Part shown: positions 1 to 9,541 of the stretch, one piece after another
Numbering within the stretch: position 1 is the first letter of the stretch
Layout of the letters: every line of letters starts with the position of its first letter
Source: Clostridium sp. OS1-26
GTDB lineage: Bacteria > Bacillota > Clostridia > Clostridiales > Clostridiaceae
Reading direction: 5' to 3'
Assembly: GCF_030915445.1 (NCBI RefSeq)
Contig: NZ_CP133264.1
Coordinates: 3,815,208-3,879,207, forward strand
DNA length: 64,000 nucleotides
Position numbers and translations under genes: made by a program
Notes under the pieces: model-generated
Database searches by the model: none
What the model was told of the DNA's origin: nothing
Seen by the model: the letters and a program-made list of their open reading frames with translations, nothing else

Positions 1-1083
1 TATTGCTCCAATCCTATCATCATTAGATTGATAGTTGCAATTTTTACATTTAAAGATATGCTTCTTTTTATCTCTATTAGCTTTTTCAACATGCCCACAT
101 TTAGGGCAAGTTTGACTTGTATATTTAGGACTAACTATTATAGCAATTGAATTATTCATTTTAGCCTTATATTCAAGTAATTGCCTAAATTGATAGAAAG
201 CCCAAGATATAGAAACATATCTATTATTAATATTAATTTTTTCAGTAACAGTTCTAACGTTAGTTAAATCTTCAAGAACAAATAATGTATTTGTTCCATA
301 TTTGTCAACGAGTGCCTTCGTAATGGTATGGTTAATAGCACTAATATAACGGTTTTCTCTTGAACCAATAGATTTAATTCTACGTTTTGCTGACTTGCTA
401 CCACACTCTTGTAGTTGTTTTCTTAGTATTTTATAGTGTCCTCTTTTAGCTTTTATATGTCTACCATTATAGAAAGTGGTTTTACCATAACTATCATAGG
501 TAGTTGCTAAAAAGTTGATACCGAGGTCAACACCTACAATTTTATTAACTTCAAAAGGTGTGGTTTGAGGATAATCTTTAGTCATTGGTATATGCAAAAA
601 GTATTTATTAAATTTATATACCAATTTAGCAGTACCAAAACTATAAGAGCCATCAAAATACTTTTCCATACCTTTAGTTTCATAAGGTATTTTGAGTCTA
701 CCTTGTAGGCTATTAATAGAGAATATATCTTTAGTTAAGGAATAATCTCTATTCCAAACAAGGTCATACTCTAAATTTTTAAACTGTATTAAGGTAAAAT
801 CACGCCAATTGGACTTATTGGTTTTATATTTAGCAATAGCAGTTTTCATACAACTTTGAGCCATTTGAGATTTTAAATTATATGTGTCTCTTAAATAATA
901 ATAAGTATCTTCATTAATCTTTTTTTGATTAAGACAATTATTATCAAAGATATATTTAGATATATAATTTAGTGCCCTTTTTATTTGAAACATTGTAATA
1001 TTTAAAATTTCTATTTGCTCATTAGTAGGATATATTTGTATTTTAGATGTTATAGTAATTTCTATAATATCAACTCCTTTCAC
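1..1083 (-). CDS. tnpB: TnpB, RNA-guided endonuclease of an IS200/IS605-type element (C-terminus off window)
   Basis: Minus-strand reading gives an uninterrupted protein of about 355 residues. It carries the RuvC-like motifs of TnpB in order: GVDLGI near residue 185, LEDL near residue 275 and DDRIGA at the window edge. A CPKCG...CKNC zinc ribbon lies between the last two. TnpB is a transposon-encoded RNA-guided nuclease that acts on the empty donor site; its guide RNA usually overlaps the 3' end of the gene, here outside the window. The ORF opens at GTG 1083, which has no Shine-Dalgarno sequence. An AAAGGAG lies just inside the ORF and points to a rare ATT or ATA start near 1068. All three catalytic acidic positions appear intact. 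Confidence 0.9.
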   Translation of the reverse strand, partial: MKGVDIIEITITSKIQIYPTNEQIEILNITMFQIKRALNYISKYIFDNNCLNQKKINEDTYYYLRDTYNLKSQMAQSCMKTAIAKYKTNKSNWRDFTLIQFKNLEYDLVWNRDYSLTKDIFSINSLQGRLKIPYETKGMEKYFDGSYSFGTAKLVYKFNKYFLHIPMTKDYPQTTPFEVNKIVGVDLGINFLATTYDSYGKTTFYNGRHIKAKRGHYKILRKQLQECGSKSAKRRIKSIGSRENRYISAINHTITKALVDKYGTNTLFVLEDLTNVRTVTEKININNRYVSISWAFYQFRQLLEYKAKMNNSIAIIVSPKYTSQTCPKCGHVEKANRDKKKHIFKCKNCNYQSNDDRIGAI

Positions 1084-1222
1084 TAATCATAATAATTATA
1101 TCATATTAGTGAAGAGTTTATAATAAGAAAGCGAGGTGTGTAAGTGGTAAGTTATGGAGTTGCCTATCGGCAAATGGCAATTCCTCCCCACTTGTAGAAG
1201 TGAGCGTATCCTTGCCACGATT
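1..1222 (-). mobile_element. IS200/IS605-type element (left end and tnpB), truncated by window edge
   Basis: The element reads on the minus strand. Its tnpB runs off the left edge, and about 140 bp upstream of tnpB (1084-1222) has the folded character of an IS605-family end. GGAGTTGCC pairs with GGCAATTCC around 1153-1182, and CACTT/AAGTG forms a second small hairpin near 1189-1202. The outer boundary is placed just before the lipoprotein ATG at 1225, because host coding sequence begins there. No tnpA is visible. The exact cleavage site is inferred, not seen. Confidence 0.7.
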
Positions 1223-1224
1223 AA

Positions 1225-2307
1225 ATGAAAAAGCTAACAGTAGTTATACTATCTCTATTTATGGTTACGTTAACAGCATGTAATAAACTGGCAAATTCAA
1301 CAACAGAAACCAAACCTACAGATACACAAAATCAGAATCAAACCAAAATAGAAAGTGAATCAAAACAATATATGATAAATGACTTTTTCCCAATGAAGGA
1401 AAACGTCAGAATGAAATATGCTGGGTCAGGAAACGAATATGCAGCAAAGGATGTATATGTTGACTATTTAAGAGACAATAAAGTTCAGCTGCGAATTATA
1501 ACTGGAGGTACAACAGTAGGGCAAGTACTTGAAAATAAAAATGGAGAACTAAAAACAATATTTTCTAGAGGAGAGTTTTACTATAGAGACGACTTGACAA
1601 AGGAAAATTCAAATACAAATGATATTTTAATTAAGGAGCCAATAGTAAAAGGAACTGCATGGACTTTAGCTGATGGCAGAAAAAGAACAATAACAGCTGT
1701 TGGAGATATTATAGCTACTCCAGCAGGAAAGTTTAAATCTATAGAGGTTACCACAGAAGGAAAAGACTCCACCACAAAAGATTATTATGGATTAGGAGTA
1801 GGGCTAATAAAAACTGTTTTTCAATCTAATGGATTAGTTGTTACTACTACCTTAGAGAAGCTTGATAAAGATGCAGCTGTCACACAGACTGTTAAATTCT
1901 ATTATCCTATGCCTGAAGATAGTAAGATTGGGAAAAAGAAAATAGTAGCAAGTTTTAAAACCAACGATGAAACAAAGGCATTTTTTGAAAATAACTTTAA
2001 AAAAGCTCCAAGTTCATCTACAATACCTTTAATGACTGCTAATACTAAGATAAATAAACTTTATTTAAAGGAAGCTGAAAAGAAAGTTTATGTAGATTTT
2101 TCAAAGGAATTTGTTTCTCAAATGAATGCAGGGACATATAAGGAGCTGGCGGTACTAACTTCTGTAACAGATACTTTAGGAAACTATTATAATGTGGATA
2201 AAGTATATATTACAGTAGAGGGTAAGCCTTATGCTTCAGGTCATATAATAAAGAAGGTTGGAGAACCATTTAAGGTAAATTATGAAAATATAGTGTCCTT
2301 AGATTAG
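1225..2307 (+). CDS. GerMN-domain lipoprotein
   Basis: A 360-residue secreted lipoprotein. The N-terminus is a short charged region, a hydrophobic stretch and the lipobox LTAC, followed by a polar Ser/Thr/Gln linker. Residues about 225-345 match the GerMN (sporulation and spore germination) domain pattern, with a KVYVDFSKEF segment and a final VTVEGK-like strand. The protein should sit on the outer face of the membrane. The ATG is preceded directly by the IS605-type end and has no recognisable ribosome binding site, so the insertion may have removed the native leader and promoter. GerMN proteins act in spore germination or the cell envelope; a specific role cannot be assigned. Confidence 0.8.
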   Translation: MKKLTVVILSLFMVTLTACNKLANSTTETKPTDTQNQNQTKIESESKQYMINDFFPMKENVRMKYAGSGNEYAAKDVYVDYLRDNKVQLRIITGGTTVGQVLENKNGELKTIFSRGEFYYRDDLTKENSNTNDILIKEPIVKGTAWTLADGRKRTITAVGDIIATPAGKFKSIEVTTEGKDSTTKDYYGLGVGLIKTVFQSNGLVVTTTLEKLDKDAAVTQTVKFYYPMPEDSKIGKKKIVASFKTNDETKAFFENNFKKAPSSSTIPLMTANTKINKLYLKEAEKKVYVDFSKEFVSQMNAGTYKELAVLTSVTDTLGNYYNVDKVYITVEGKPYASGHIIKKVGEPFKVNYENIVSLD

Positions 2308-2428
2308 TATAAATAGCAGAGTTACTGGCTTTAAAGTTTAAAAAGCCTTTTAGATAAAACAACATCAAGATGTTAAAGATAAATTAGACAGAAATTAAAT
2401 CCATATAAATAAATTAAGGCATTATAAA

Positions 2429-2475
2429 GGGGCAGTCTCAGAATGCGTACATATGCATTTTGAGATTGCCCTTTT
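2429..2475 (+). terminator. Rho-independent terminator after the GerMN lipoprotein gene
   Basis: GGGCAGTCTCAGAATGC pairs with GCATTTTGAGATTGCCC across a 7-nt loop and is followed by TTTT. It ends the lipoprotein transcript and isolates the downstream LacI gene. Confidence 0.8.
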
Positions 2476-2653
2476 AAATGATCTAATATGAAAATAGTTT
2501 CATAATTTACAAGACGAATGTTAAAATATTTATTTGCTAATATAGTTCGGAAATAAGCGATAAAATATAAGGATTAATTAAAAATTTAAAAAAAGATAAA
2601 AAAATTTATCTAAAAAAGAGGAATATTAAAAAATATAGCGAATAATAAGAATG

Positions 2654-2694
2654 TGAAAAGATTTTCTTAAAATAATATGAAAAGATTTTCTTAA
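2654..2694 (+). promoter_or_regulatory. Tandem 17-bp repeats upstream of the LacI gene (candidate operators)
   Basis: TGAAAAGATTTTCTTAA occurs twice, at 2654-2670 and 2678-2694, with a 24-bp period. Each copy contains GAAAA-GA-TTTTC, nearly palindromic as expected for a dimeric repressor. The second copy runs into the GGGAGG ribosome binding site of the regulator gene, so autoregulation by this LacI-family protein is plausible. This is inference from position and symmetry. Confidence 0.5.
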
Positions 2695-2706
2695 GGGAGG
2701 AATAAC

Positions 2707-3708
2707 ATGGCTAGTATAAAAGAAGTTGCAAAATTAGCAAATACATCCATAACAACAGTATCAAGGGTTATAAATAATACTGGATACGTAAAAGATGAAA
2801 CAAAAGAAAGAATATTAGATGCAATAAAAGAACTAGACTATAAGCCGCTTGAAAGGACTGACAGCAGAAGGGAGACAAAGGCAATTGGTCTAATTGTTCC
2901 TAATATAGAAAATCCTTTCTTTGGGAAAATGGCTAGGCATATCGGCAAGCTTGCTAACTCATATAACTATAATTTACTTCTTTTTGATTTAGAAGGAATT
3001 GAAAATCATAAAGATGATTTTCTTATTGACTTAATAGAAAATAGGGTGGACGGGATTATTTATGTCTCTTCCCATAGATGTGTAGAAGCAGTGAATGCAG
3101 CAAAGAAAAGAAGTATTCCCTTTGTAATTCTTGATAGAGAAATACAGAAGGAAGAAATAAATACAGTTATAGTTAACAATAACTATGGGGCATTTGTTGC
3201 TGCAGAGCATCTTATAAAATTAGGACACAAAAACATTGCCTTTATTGGTGGAGCTGAGGATATGGAAATATCAATAAAGAGAAAAGAGGGATATATAGAA
3301 GCTCTAACTGAAAATGGAATAGAGGTTAATAAGGATTATATTTGCTATGGAGATTATAAAATGCAAAGCGGTTATGACTGTATGAAAAAACTGTACTCAA
3401 AGCATAAGGAAATAACAGGAGTAATTGCAGCAAATGACCTTATGGCGATTGGAGCATTAAATTATTTAATTAGAGAAGGAGTAAATGTTCCAAGGGATGT
3501 TTCCATTGTTGGATTTGATAACATTGAAATTTCTGAAAGTATAACACCATCCTTAACCACTATCGAATACCCTATGGAGAGGATAAGTGAGATAATTATT
3601 GATCTAATATTAAGACAAATAAAAGATAAGGATAAAAATGTTGAGGTTGTATCCTTATATCCTAAGCTAATTATAAGAGAAAGTTGCAGTTCTGTAATAG
3701 AAAAATAA
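2707..3708 (+). CDS. LacI/GalR-family transcriptional regulator
   Basis: A 333-residue protein. The N-terminal LacI helix-turn-helix is plain (SIKEVAKLANTSITTVSRVI, then the hinge helix), followed by a periplasmic-binding-protein-like effector domain from about residue 60 with GLIVPNIENPFF and IAANDLMAIGALNY. The start ATG has a GGGAGG site 7 nt upstream. It lies 14 nt before the first permease gene of an ABC importer followed by purine salvage genes. It probably senses a purine, nucleoside or related ligand and controls the operon and itself, through the repeats just upstream. The effector is not evident from the sequence. Confidence 0.9.
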   Translation: MASIKEVAKLANTSITTVSRVINNTGYVKDETKERILDAIKELDYKPLERTDSRRETKAIGLIVPNIENPFFGKMARHIGKLANSYNYNLLLFDLEGIENHKDDFLIDLIENRVDGIIYVSSHRCVEAVNAAKKRSIPFVILDREIQKEEINTVIVNNNYGAFVAAEHLIKLGHKNIAFIGGAEDMEISIKRKEGYIEALTENGIEVNKDYICYGDYKMQSGYDCMKKLYSKHKEITGVIAANDLMAIGALNYLIREGVNVPRDVSIVGFDNIEISESITPSLTTIEYPMERISEIIIDLILRQIKDKDKNVEVVSLYPKLIIRESCSSVIEK

Positions 3709-3722
3709 TAGGAGGGGATATC

Positions 3723-4553
3723 GTGAGAAAAAAGGGAATTTATTTTTTACTAATACCAGGGATTATTCTTATAGTATTTTCCTTGATTTTGCCGCTGTTT
3801 TCAACAATTTATAAAACCATTGATACCGGCAGTGGTTTTTCTTTATCAAGGTACGCCGCATTTTTTAAAGATCCCTATTCAATGAGTGTTTATTATAGGA
3901 CACTAAAGCTTTCTTTGATTGCAACTGTAATTTCGGTAGTATTAGGATTTCCAACTTCATACTACATATCTAGAGCAAACAAAAATGTTAAGGGATTATT
4001 TATAATATTTGCGGTTTTTCCACTTCTAACAAGTGCTGTTGTAAGAAGCTTCAGCTGGATAGTTATATTGGGAAAAAAGGGGATTGTAAATACCTTACTT
4101 ATGAACGCAGGAATAATAGGTAAACCTCTTGAGTTGATTTACAATGAATTTTCAATTGTAATTGGTTTTATTTATTTATTCTTACCACTTATGATAATGT
4201 CACTTATAGGTGTTATGGACAATATTGATTCGGATCTAATTGAAGCTGCGGAAAGTCTTGGAGCATCAAGATTTGAAGCCTTTATAAAGGTTATTTTTCC
4301 ATTAAGTGTTCCAGGAATTATAGTTGGCTCGATACTAGTTTTTACAGGGAGTTTCACAGCCTATACAACACCACAGCTTTTAGGCGGTAACAAGTCAAGG
4401 GTACTTGCTACTTTGATATATCAAAAAGCAATGGCTCTGTCTGATTGGAATTCAGCTTCAGTCATCGCAACAATAATGATAATAACAACTATTGTAATAA
4501 GTGCAGTTATAAATAAGTTAGCATCTAAGCTCCAGGGAAGAGGTGAGGCATAA
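3723..4553 (+). CDS. ABC transporter permease (PotB-like)
   Basis: A 276-residue integral membrane protein with six predicted helices. The BPD_transp_1 signature EAAESLGASRFEAFIKVIFP near residue 175 is the loop that contacts the ATPase. The start is GTG at 3723, 6 nt after AGGAGGGG; a longer frame to 3684 overlaps the LacI gene and has no ribosome site. It forms the channel with the next permease, whose ATG overlaps this stop codon by one base. Family resemblance is to spermidine/putrescine-type importers, but purine genes downstream suggest another substrate. Confidence 0.9.
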   Translation: MRKKGIYFLLIPGIILIVFSLILPLFSTIYKTIDTGSGFSLSRYAAFFKDPYSMSVYYRTLKLSLIATVISVVLGFPTSYYISRANKNVKGLFIIFAVFPLLTSAVVRSFSWIVILGKKGIVNTLLMNAGIIGKPLELIYNEFSIVIGFIYLFLPLMIMSLIGVMDNIDSDLIEAAESLGASRFEAFIKVIFPLSVPGIIVGSILVFTGSFTAYTTPQLLGGNKSRVLATLIYQKAMALSDWNSASVIATIMIITTIVISAVINKLASKLQGRGEA

Positions 4554-5338
4554 TGAAAAGAAAAAATGGTTTTTTAACCTTAATTACAACTTTTGTTTAT
4601 ATTTTTCTTTTAGCTCCTTTAGTAATTATTAGTGTCACAGCCTTTGGAACTAATGAATATTTAAAGTTTCCACCAGATGGATTTTCTTTAAGATGGGTAG
4701 AGAATATTTTTAAGGTTGAAATGTTTATGAAGACCTTCAAAATAAGTATGGAAGTTGCAGTTATAGGAACCTTTTTAGCACTTTTAATTGGTATCCCGGC
4801 AGCTTATGTGCTGAGCAGATACAACTTCAAGGGAAAGGGAGTATTACAGAGTCTATTTCTATCACCAGTTATTGTTCCAGGAATAGTTTTAGGTTTTTCA
4901 TTGCTTGAATTTCTAATAGTTGTAAACAAGCTTCCCTTATATCCTAGCTTACTTTTAGGACATACTGTCACAATTCTTCCTTATGTAATAAGGGTTGTTT
5001 CATCAAGTCTTGAGAGCTTTGATTATTCAATTGAAGAAGCGGCAATTAGTCTTGGAGCAAGCAGACTTAGAACTTTTTTTATTGTTGTTATGCCAAATGT
5101 GACATCAGGTATAATAGCTGCATTTATTCTTGCTTTTATTAACTCATTTAATAATGTTCCTATATCAGTATTTTTAACTGGGCCTGGAATAAGTACGCTG
5201 CCAATACAAATGATGAGTTATGTTGAATATTATTTTGATCCTACTGTAGCGGCACTTTCAGTAATACTTATGGTAATGACTGCTGTTCTTATGTTTGTAG
5301 TAGAAAAGACACTAGGCTTAAGCTTCTTTGCCAAGTAA
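4553..5338 (+). CDS. ABC transporter permease (PotC-like)
   Basis: A 261-residue protein with six transmembrane segments and the coupling-loop motif EEAAISLGASRLRTFFIVVMP near residue 160. Its ATG shares a base with the stop of the preceding permease, an arrangement typical of translational coupling for heterodimeric channels. It pairs with that permease, the ATPase and the binding lipoprotein to make a complete importer of the PotABCD class. Substrate is not determinable from the permease. Confidence 0.9.
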   Translation: MKRKNGFLTLITTFVYIFLLAPLVIISVTAFGTNEYLKFPPDGFSLRWVENIFKVEMFMKTFKISMEVAVIGTFLALLIGIPAAYVLSRYNFKGKGVLQSLFLSPVIVPGIVLGFSLLEFLIVVNKLPLYPSLLLGHTVTILPYVIRVVSSSLESFDYSIEEAAISLGASRLRTFFIVVMPNVTSGIIAAFILAFINSFNNVPISVFLTGPGISTLPIQMMSYVEYYFDPTVAALSVILMVMTAVLMFVVEKTLGLSFFAK

Positions 5339-5355
5339 TTTTAGGAGGATGAAAA

Positions 5356-6414
5356 ATGAGTTTATTAAGTTTAAATAATATAAAAGTAGCATACGATTCA
5401 AATGTAATATTAAAAAACTTAAATTTGTCAGTTGAAAAAGGAGAATTAGTATCATTATTAGGTCCAAGTGGATGTGGAAAGACAACAACCTTAAGAACTA
5501 TAGCTGGATTTAATGATATTAAAGAAGGAAGTTTCATATTTAACGGCAAGGATTATACAAAGGTTCCAGTACATAAGAGAAATTTTGGTTTTGTTTTTCA
5601 AAGCTATGCATTGTTTCCGCATCTGAGTGTATTTGATAATGTAGCCTTTGGGCTTAAGCTTAGAAAAATTAGTAAGGATGAAATAACAAAAAGGGTTAAC
5701 GAAATCATAGATGTAGTTGGTCTTAAAGATCTTGCAAATAGACTGCCAAGAGAGCTTTCTGGTGGTCAAAGGCAAAGAGTTGCACTCGCAAGATCCCTTG
5801 TTATAAAACCGGATTTATTATTATTTGATGAACCTTTAAGTAATTTAGATGCAAAACTTAGAGTTAATATGAGAGTTGAGATAAGAAGAATTCAACAAGA
5901 ACTTGGAATTACCAGTGTATATGTAACCCATGATCAAGAGGAGTGTTTCTCTATTTCAGATAAAGTAGCTGTAATGAATGGTGGAGTCATAGAACAACTT
6001 GATTCTCCACAAAACATATATAAAAATCCTTTAACAGAATTTGTTGCAAGGTTTGTTGGATATGAGAACTTTATCGAGCTTGACATAAAAGGACAAGAAG
6101 CAGATAAAAAATTGTTTGAATCTAAATCAGGAAATAGCTTTGAGGTAGAAAATGAAAGCGTAAAAAAGGATATAAAGAACTATAAGGGAGCTATAAGACC
6201 TGAGGATATAGAAATAATCATGGAGGGAGATGAAAGAAAAACTAATGTTTTATCTGGAACAGTTAAAATAAGTACTTTTCTAGGTAAAGAATATCAGTAT
6301 GTGGTTGAGACAGAAGAGGGAACTCTGCTTGTAAACCACAATACTAACAAGCGTTATGAAAATGGGGAAAAAATTAAAATGTATTTTCCGAAGGAAAGAA
6401 TAGTATTAGTTTAA
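5356..6414 (+). CDS. ABC transporter ATP-binding protein (PotA-like)
   Basis: A 352-residue ATPase with Walker A GPSGCGKTT near residue 36, Q-loop VFQSYALFPH, signature LSGGQRQRVALARSL near residue 135, Walker B LLLFDEP and the switch histidine in YVTHDQEE. The C-terminal third (from about residue 240) is the TOBE-type domain seen in PotA and MalK proteins, often regulatory. An AGGAGG site precedes the ATG. It powers uptake through the two permeases immediately upstream. Confidence 0.93.
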   Translation: MSLLSLNNIKVAYDSNVILKNLNLSVEKGELVSLLGPSGCGKTTTLRTIAGFNDIKEGSFIFNGKDYTKVPVHKRNFGFVFQSYALFPHLSVFDNVAFGLKLRKISKDEITKRVNEIIDVVGLKDLANRLPRELSGGQRQRVALARSLVIKPDLLLFDEPLSNLDAKLRVNMRVEIRRIQQELGITSVYVTHDQEECFSISDKVAVMNGGVIEQLDSPQNIYKNPLTEFVARFVGYENFIELDIKGQEADKKLFESKSGNSFEVENESVKKDIKNYKGAIRPEDIEIIMEGDERKTNVLSGTVKISTFLGKEYQYVVETEEGTLLVNHNTNKRYENGEKIKMYFPKERIVLV

Positions 6415-6430
6415 ACTTGGAGGGATTATT

Positions 6431-7495
6431 ATGAAAAAATTGAGCTATCTTTTAGCAAGTGTTTTAACTTTATCTTTTGCATTAACAGGCTGTGGAAACA
6501 GCAAAACATCAGAGCAAACCAGCACAAGTAAAGAGCCTACTAAGTTAGTTGTATCAACTTGGGGGTATAATGAGGACAAGCTTAGAAAAAATGTTTTCGA
6601 GCCCTTTGAAAAAGCAAACAATTGCAAAATTGTACTTGAGGTTGGAAATAACGATGAAAGATTAAATAAGGCTAAATCCATGCCAGGATCAGTGGATGTA
6701 ATATATCTTGCTGATTCATATACAATACAAGGAATTGAACAGGGACTATTTGAAAAAATAAACAAAGACAACATACCTAACATAAAGAATATATATGACG
6801 TTGCTAAATCAGCAATGGGAGATGGATATGGACCAGCATATACAATCAATAGAACAGGTATAGTTTATGATACTAAGACTGTAACTACACCAATAACATC
6901 ATGGAATGACCTTTGGAGAGCTGACTTAAAGAAAAAGATTTCTGTATCTGAAATAAATTCAACAGCAGGTCCAGCACTAATGCAAGTAGCTGCTAATAAG
7001 GCTGGAGTTAAATTAAGTGATAATGTGGATGGTGCATTTAAAGAAATATCTACTTTAAAGCCAAATATAGTTAAAACATATAGTAAGTCATCAGACTTTG
7101 TTAATATGTTTTCACAGGGAGAAATAAATGTTGGTGTTGCACAGGATTTCGTATTTGCAAAAATAAAGGAAGCAGTACCAACAGCTGAGTGGGCAGAGCT
7201 TAAAGAAGGCAACTATGCAAATCTTAATACTATAAACATTGTTAAGGGTTCAAAAAATAAGGAGCTTGCTGAAAAGTTTATAGACTGGTGCCTAAGTGAA
7301 CAGGTTCAAAAGGCAGATGCACTAGATAAAGTTGACTCACCTGTAAATGTAAAAGTTACTTTAACAGCAGAACAAGCTAAAGGTTTAACATATGGCAAGG
7401 ATGTTATTAATAACTTAAAGGTTATTGACTGGAAGCAATATAATAGTGCTAAAGCAGGCATAATTGACAAATGGAATGCTGAATTGTCAAAGTAA
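6431..7495 (+). CDS. ABC transporter substrate-binding lipoprotein (PotD-like)
   Basis: A 354-residue lipoprotein. A signal peptide ends in lipobox LTGC, followed by a Ser/Thr-rich linker and a periplasmic-binding fold beginning LVVSTWGYNEDKLRK. It is the extracellular ligand receptor for the importer encoded just upstream. The family covers polyamines, iron, thiamine and other small ligands. Because adenine deaminase and a nucleoside phosphorylase follow, a nucleobase- or nucleoside-like ligand is the working inference. A long palindrome starts 16 nt after its stop. Confidence 0.88.
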   Translation: MKKLSYLLASVLTLSFALTGCGNSKTSEQTSTSKEPTKLVVSTWGYNEDKLRKNVFEPFEKANNCKIVLEVGNNDERLNKAKSMPGSVDVIYLADSYTIQGIEQGLFEKINKDNIPNIKNIYDVAKSAMGDGYGPAYTINRTGIVYDTKTVTTPITSWNDLWRADLKKKISVSEINSTAGPALMQVAANKAGVKLSDNVDGAFKEISTLKPNIVKTYSKSSDFVNMFSQGEINVGVAQDFVFAKIKEAVPTAEWAELKEGNYANLNTINIVKGSKNKELAEKFIDWCLSEQVQKADALDKVDSPVNVKVTLTAEQAKGLTYGKDVINNLKVIDWKQYNSAKAGIIDKWNAELSK

Positions 7496-7510
7496 AGTAG
7501 ATTCTTAGTA

Positions 7511-7767
7511 TAGGGTAAATAAACCGAAAGTCAACTTATACTCCGGGCTATGTTTCAAAGCTTCAGTACGTTAAAAACTTTTAGTCAGTCTAAAGCTTGT
7601 GTTTTAGACGACCTAAGACTTAGATAAACTCGCTATGCTCAGACAGTATCTAAGTTCTAAGGTTGTCTTAAAACCCTTCACTAAGACTGACACAAAGTTT
7701 TTAAATCTACCTTCAGCTTTTGAAACATATCCCTACGTATAAGTTAACTTTCTAGTTAGTTTCCCTA
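7511..7767. repeat. Long imperfect palindrome, copy A (about 257 bp)
   Basis: The two arms of about 118 nt pair almost throughout, from TAGGG at 7511 to CCCTA at 7767, with mismatches and small bulges. The apex is ACTTAGATA (7618-7626), loop AACTCGCTATGCTCAGACAG (7627-7646), TATCTAAGT (7647-7655). A second element at 21394-21662 has a different arm sequence but nearly the same loop. It lies between the binding-protein gene and ade. It holds no ORF and could be a MITE or a large RNA hairpin that separates the two halves of the operon. Confidence 0.75.
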
Positions 7768-7820
7768 CAAATATGTAATTATATAAATTTCTTAAGTAAA
7801 GTAGAAAGAGTTGATAGTAG

Positions 7821-9539
7821 ATGAAGGTGGATTTATTAGTTAAGGGTGGAACGGTTTATAATTCATATTTTAAAAAATTCTTTTATGGAGATGTTGCTGT
7901 AATAGGAGATAGATTTATATATATTGGTTGCTTTGAAAAATTGAATATTGAGAGTGAAAAGATTGTTGATGCTGAAGGAATGTATATAATTCCGGGATTA
8001 ATAGATATACATATGCATATTGAAAGTTCAATGGCAACACCCATTGCATTTTCAAAGGAAATTATTAAAAATGGCGTAACTACAATAGTTTCAGAACCCC
8101 ATGAAATAGCTAATGTTTTTGGTATAGAAGGTATTTTGGAGATGATAAAGTCAGGAGAAGGTGCTAGAGTAGATATTTTCTATGGAGTACCAAGTTCAGT
8201 TCCAGCTACATCTAGCGAATATGAAACAACTGGTGGAGAAATTGGAATTGATGAAGTTAAGGAATTAATGAATAATGAAAAAGTTATATGTCTTGGGGAA
8301 GTTATGAACTATTTTGATGTAATAAATAGTGAAGATAAAAAAATAAATAAGATTATTAAGTATTTTAAAGAAAAACATCCGTTGTTTCCAATCGAAGGTC
8401 ACTGTCCGAGAATTAAAGGCTTAGAGCTTTCTAAATTGATTTTCTCTGGAGTTACCTCAGACCATACACAACAGACGGTTGAAGGTATGGAGGATAGAAT
8501 AAGAAATGGTATGTTTGTTCAGATACAAGAAAAATCAATGATTCAGCCAGTTATAGATTACTTGATTGAAAATAACTTATATGAGCATTTTGCTTTTGTT
8601 ACAGACGATTGTATGGCAGATGTATTGATTAATGAAGGGCATTTAAATAGACATGTAAAAAAGGCAATAGATATGGGGATGAGTCCTGAGAATGCAATTT
8701 ACTGTGCTACCTATACACCGGCGAAAAGAATGAATCTCTTTGATAGAGGAAGCGTTGCACCAGGAAAATTAGCTGATTTTATTATGTTAGAGGATTTAAA
8801 TAATTTTAAAATAAATAAAGTATTTAAAAATGGTAGACAAGTATACAGCAGCGATGATAAAGCTATAGAGGATAAAATACCAAGAACCTTTCCAGAAAGA
8901 TTTTATAACTCAATTAAGTTAAATAAAATAAATGAAGATATGTTAAAGGTTAAGACTAAAATCCAAAATGAAAGTGTTAAGTGTAGAGTTATAAAGATCC
9001 AGGACGGAAGCACATTTACGGATGAAATAATTTCAGAAGTAAGTGTTAAGAATGGTTATCTTGATTGGGAAAACTCAGAGTATTGTCTTATGGCTGTAAT
9101 CGAGAGATATGGAAAAAATCAAAACATAGCTTTTGGGTTGGCGGCAGGAGATACAATTAAAAAAGGTGCTGTTGCATCATCCTATGCTCATGATCATCAC
9201 AACATTATTGTGGTTGGTAAAAATACTGAGGATATAGTATGTGTGGTAAATTCAATAATAGACAGCCAAGGTGGTTACTGTGCTGCTTTAGATGGTAAAG
9301 TGCTGGCTAAAATTGACCTACCAATAGGTGGAATACTTTCAGATAAAAATATGAAATGTATAGGAAAAGAGTTAAAAGAGGTTACAGAGGCAATGAGGTA
9401 TTTAGGATACAAACATTACAATCCTATTATGTCGCTCAGCACCAATAGTCTACCAGTAAGCCCACTTTTAAAGATAACTGATAAAGGATTAATTAAATTA
9501 AATGAAAATAGAATTGTAGATATATTTGTGGAGGGATAA
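7821..9539 (+). CDS. ade: Adenine deaminase
   Basis: A 572-residue protein of the Ade amidohydrolase family, full length for the family. The metal-binding motif DIHMHIESS lies near residue 70, later metal ligands sit in IEGHCPR and SDHTQ, and the C-terminal domain has SYAHDHHNIIVVG typical of Ade. It deaminates adenine to hypoxanthine in the cytosol. The ATG follows a weak GAAAGAG site. It is two bases from the nucleoside phosphorylase gene, so the pair can take adenosine-type compounds to hypoxanthine and a pentose phosphate. Confidence 0.93.
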   Translation: MKVDLLVKGGTVYNSYFKKFFYGDVAVIGDRFIYIGCFEKLNIESEKIVDAEGMYIIPGLIDIHMHIESSMATPIAFSKEIIKNGVTTIVSEPHEIANVFGIEGILEMIKSGEGARVDIFYGVPSSVPATSSEYETTGGEIGIDEVKELMNNEKVICLGEVMNYFDVINSEDKKINKIIKYFKEKHPLFPIEGHCPRIKGLELSKLIFSGVTSDHTQQTVEGMEDRIRNGMFVQIQEKSMIQPVIDYLIENNLYEHFAFVTDDCMADVLINEGHLNRHVKKAIDMGMSPENAIYCATYTPAKRMNLFDRGSVAPGKLADFIMLEDLNNFKINKVFKNGRQVYSSDDKAIEDKIPRTFPERFYNSIKLNKINEDMLKVKTKIQNESVKCRVIKIQDGSTFTDEIISEVSVKNGYLDWENSEYCLMAVIERYGKNQNIAFGLAAGDTIKKGAVASSYAHDHHNIIVVGKNTEDIVCVVNSIIDSQGGYCAALDGKVLAKIDLPIGGILSDKNMKCIGKELKEVTEAMRYLGYKHYNPIMSLSTNSLPVSPLLKITDKGLIKLNENRIVDIFVEG

Positions 9540-9541
9540 AA

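Noticed and set aside
7496..7820. Possible purine riboswitch before ade
   Set aside because: The sequence is one long self-complementary palindrome and does not show the three-way-junction conserved loops of purine riboswitches.
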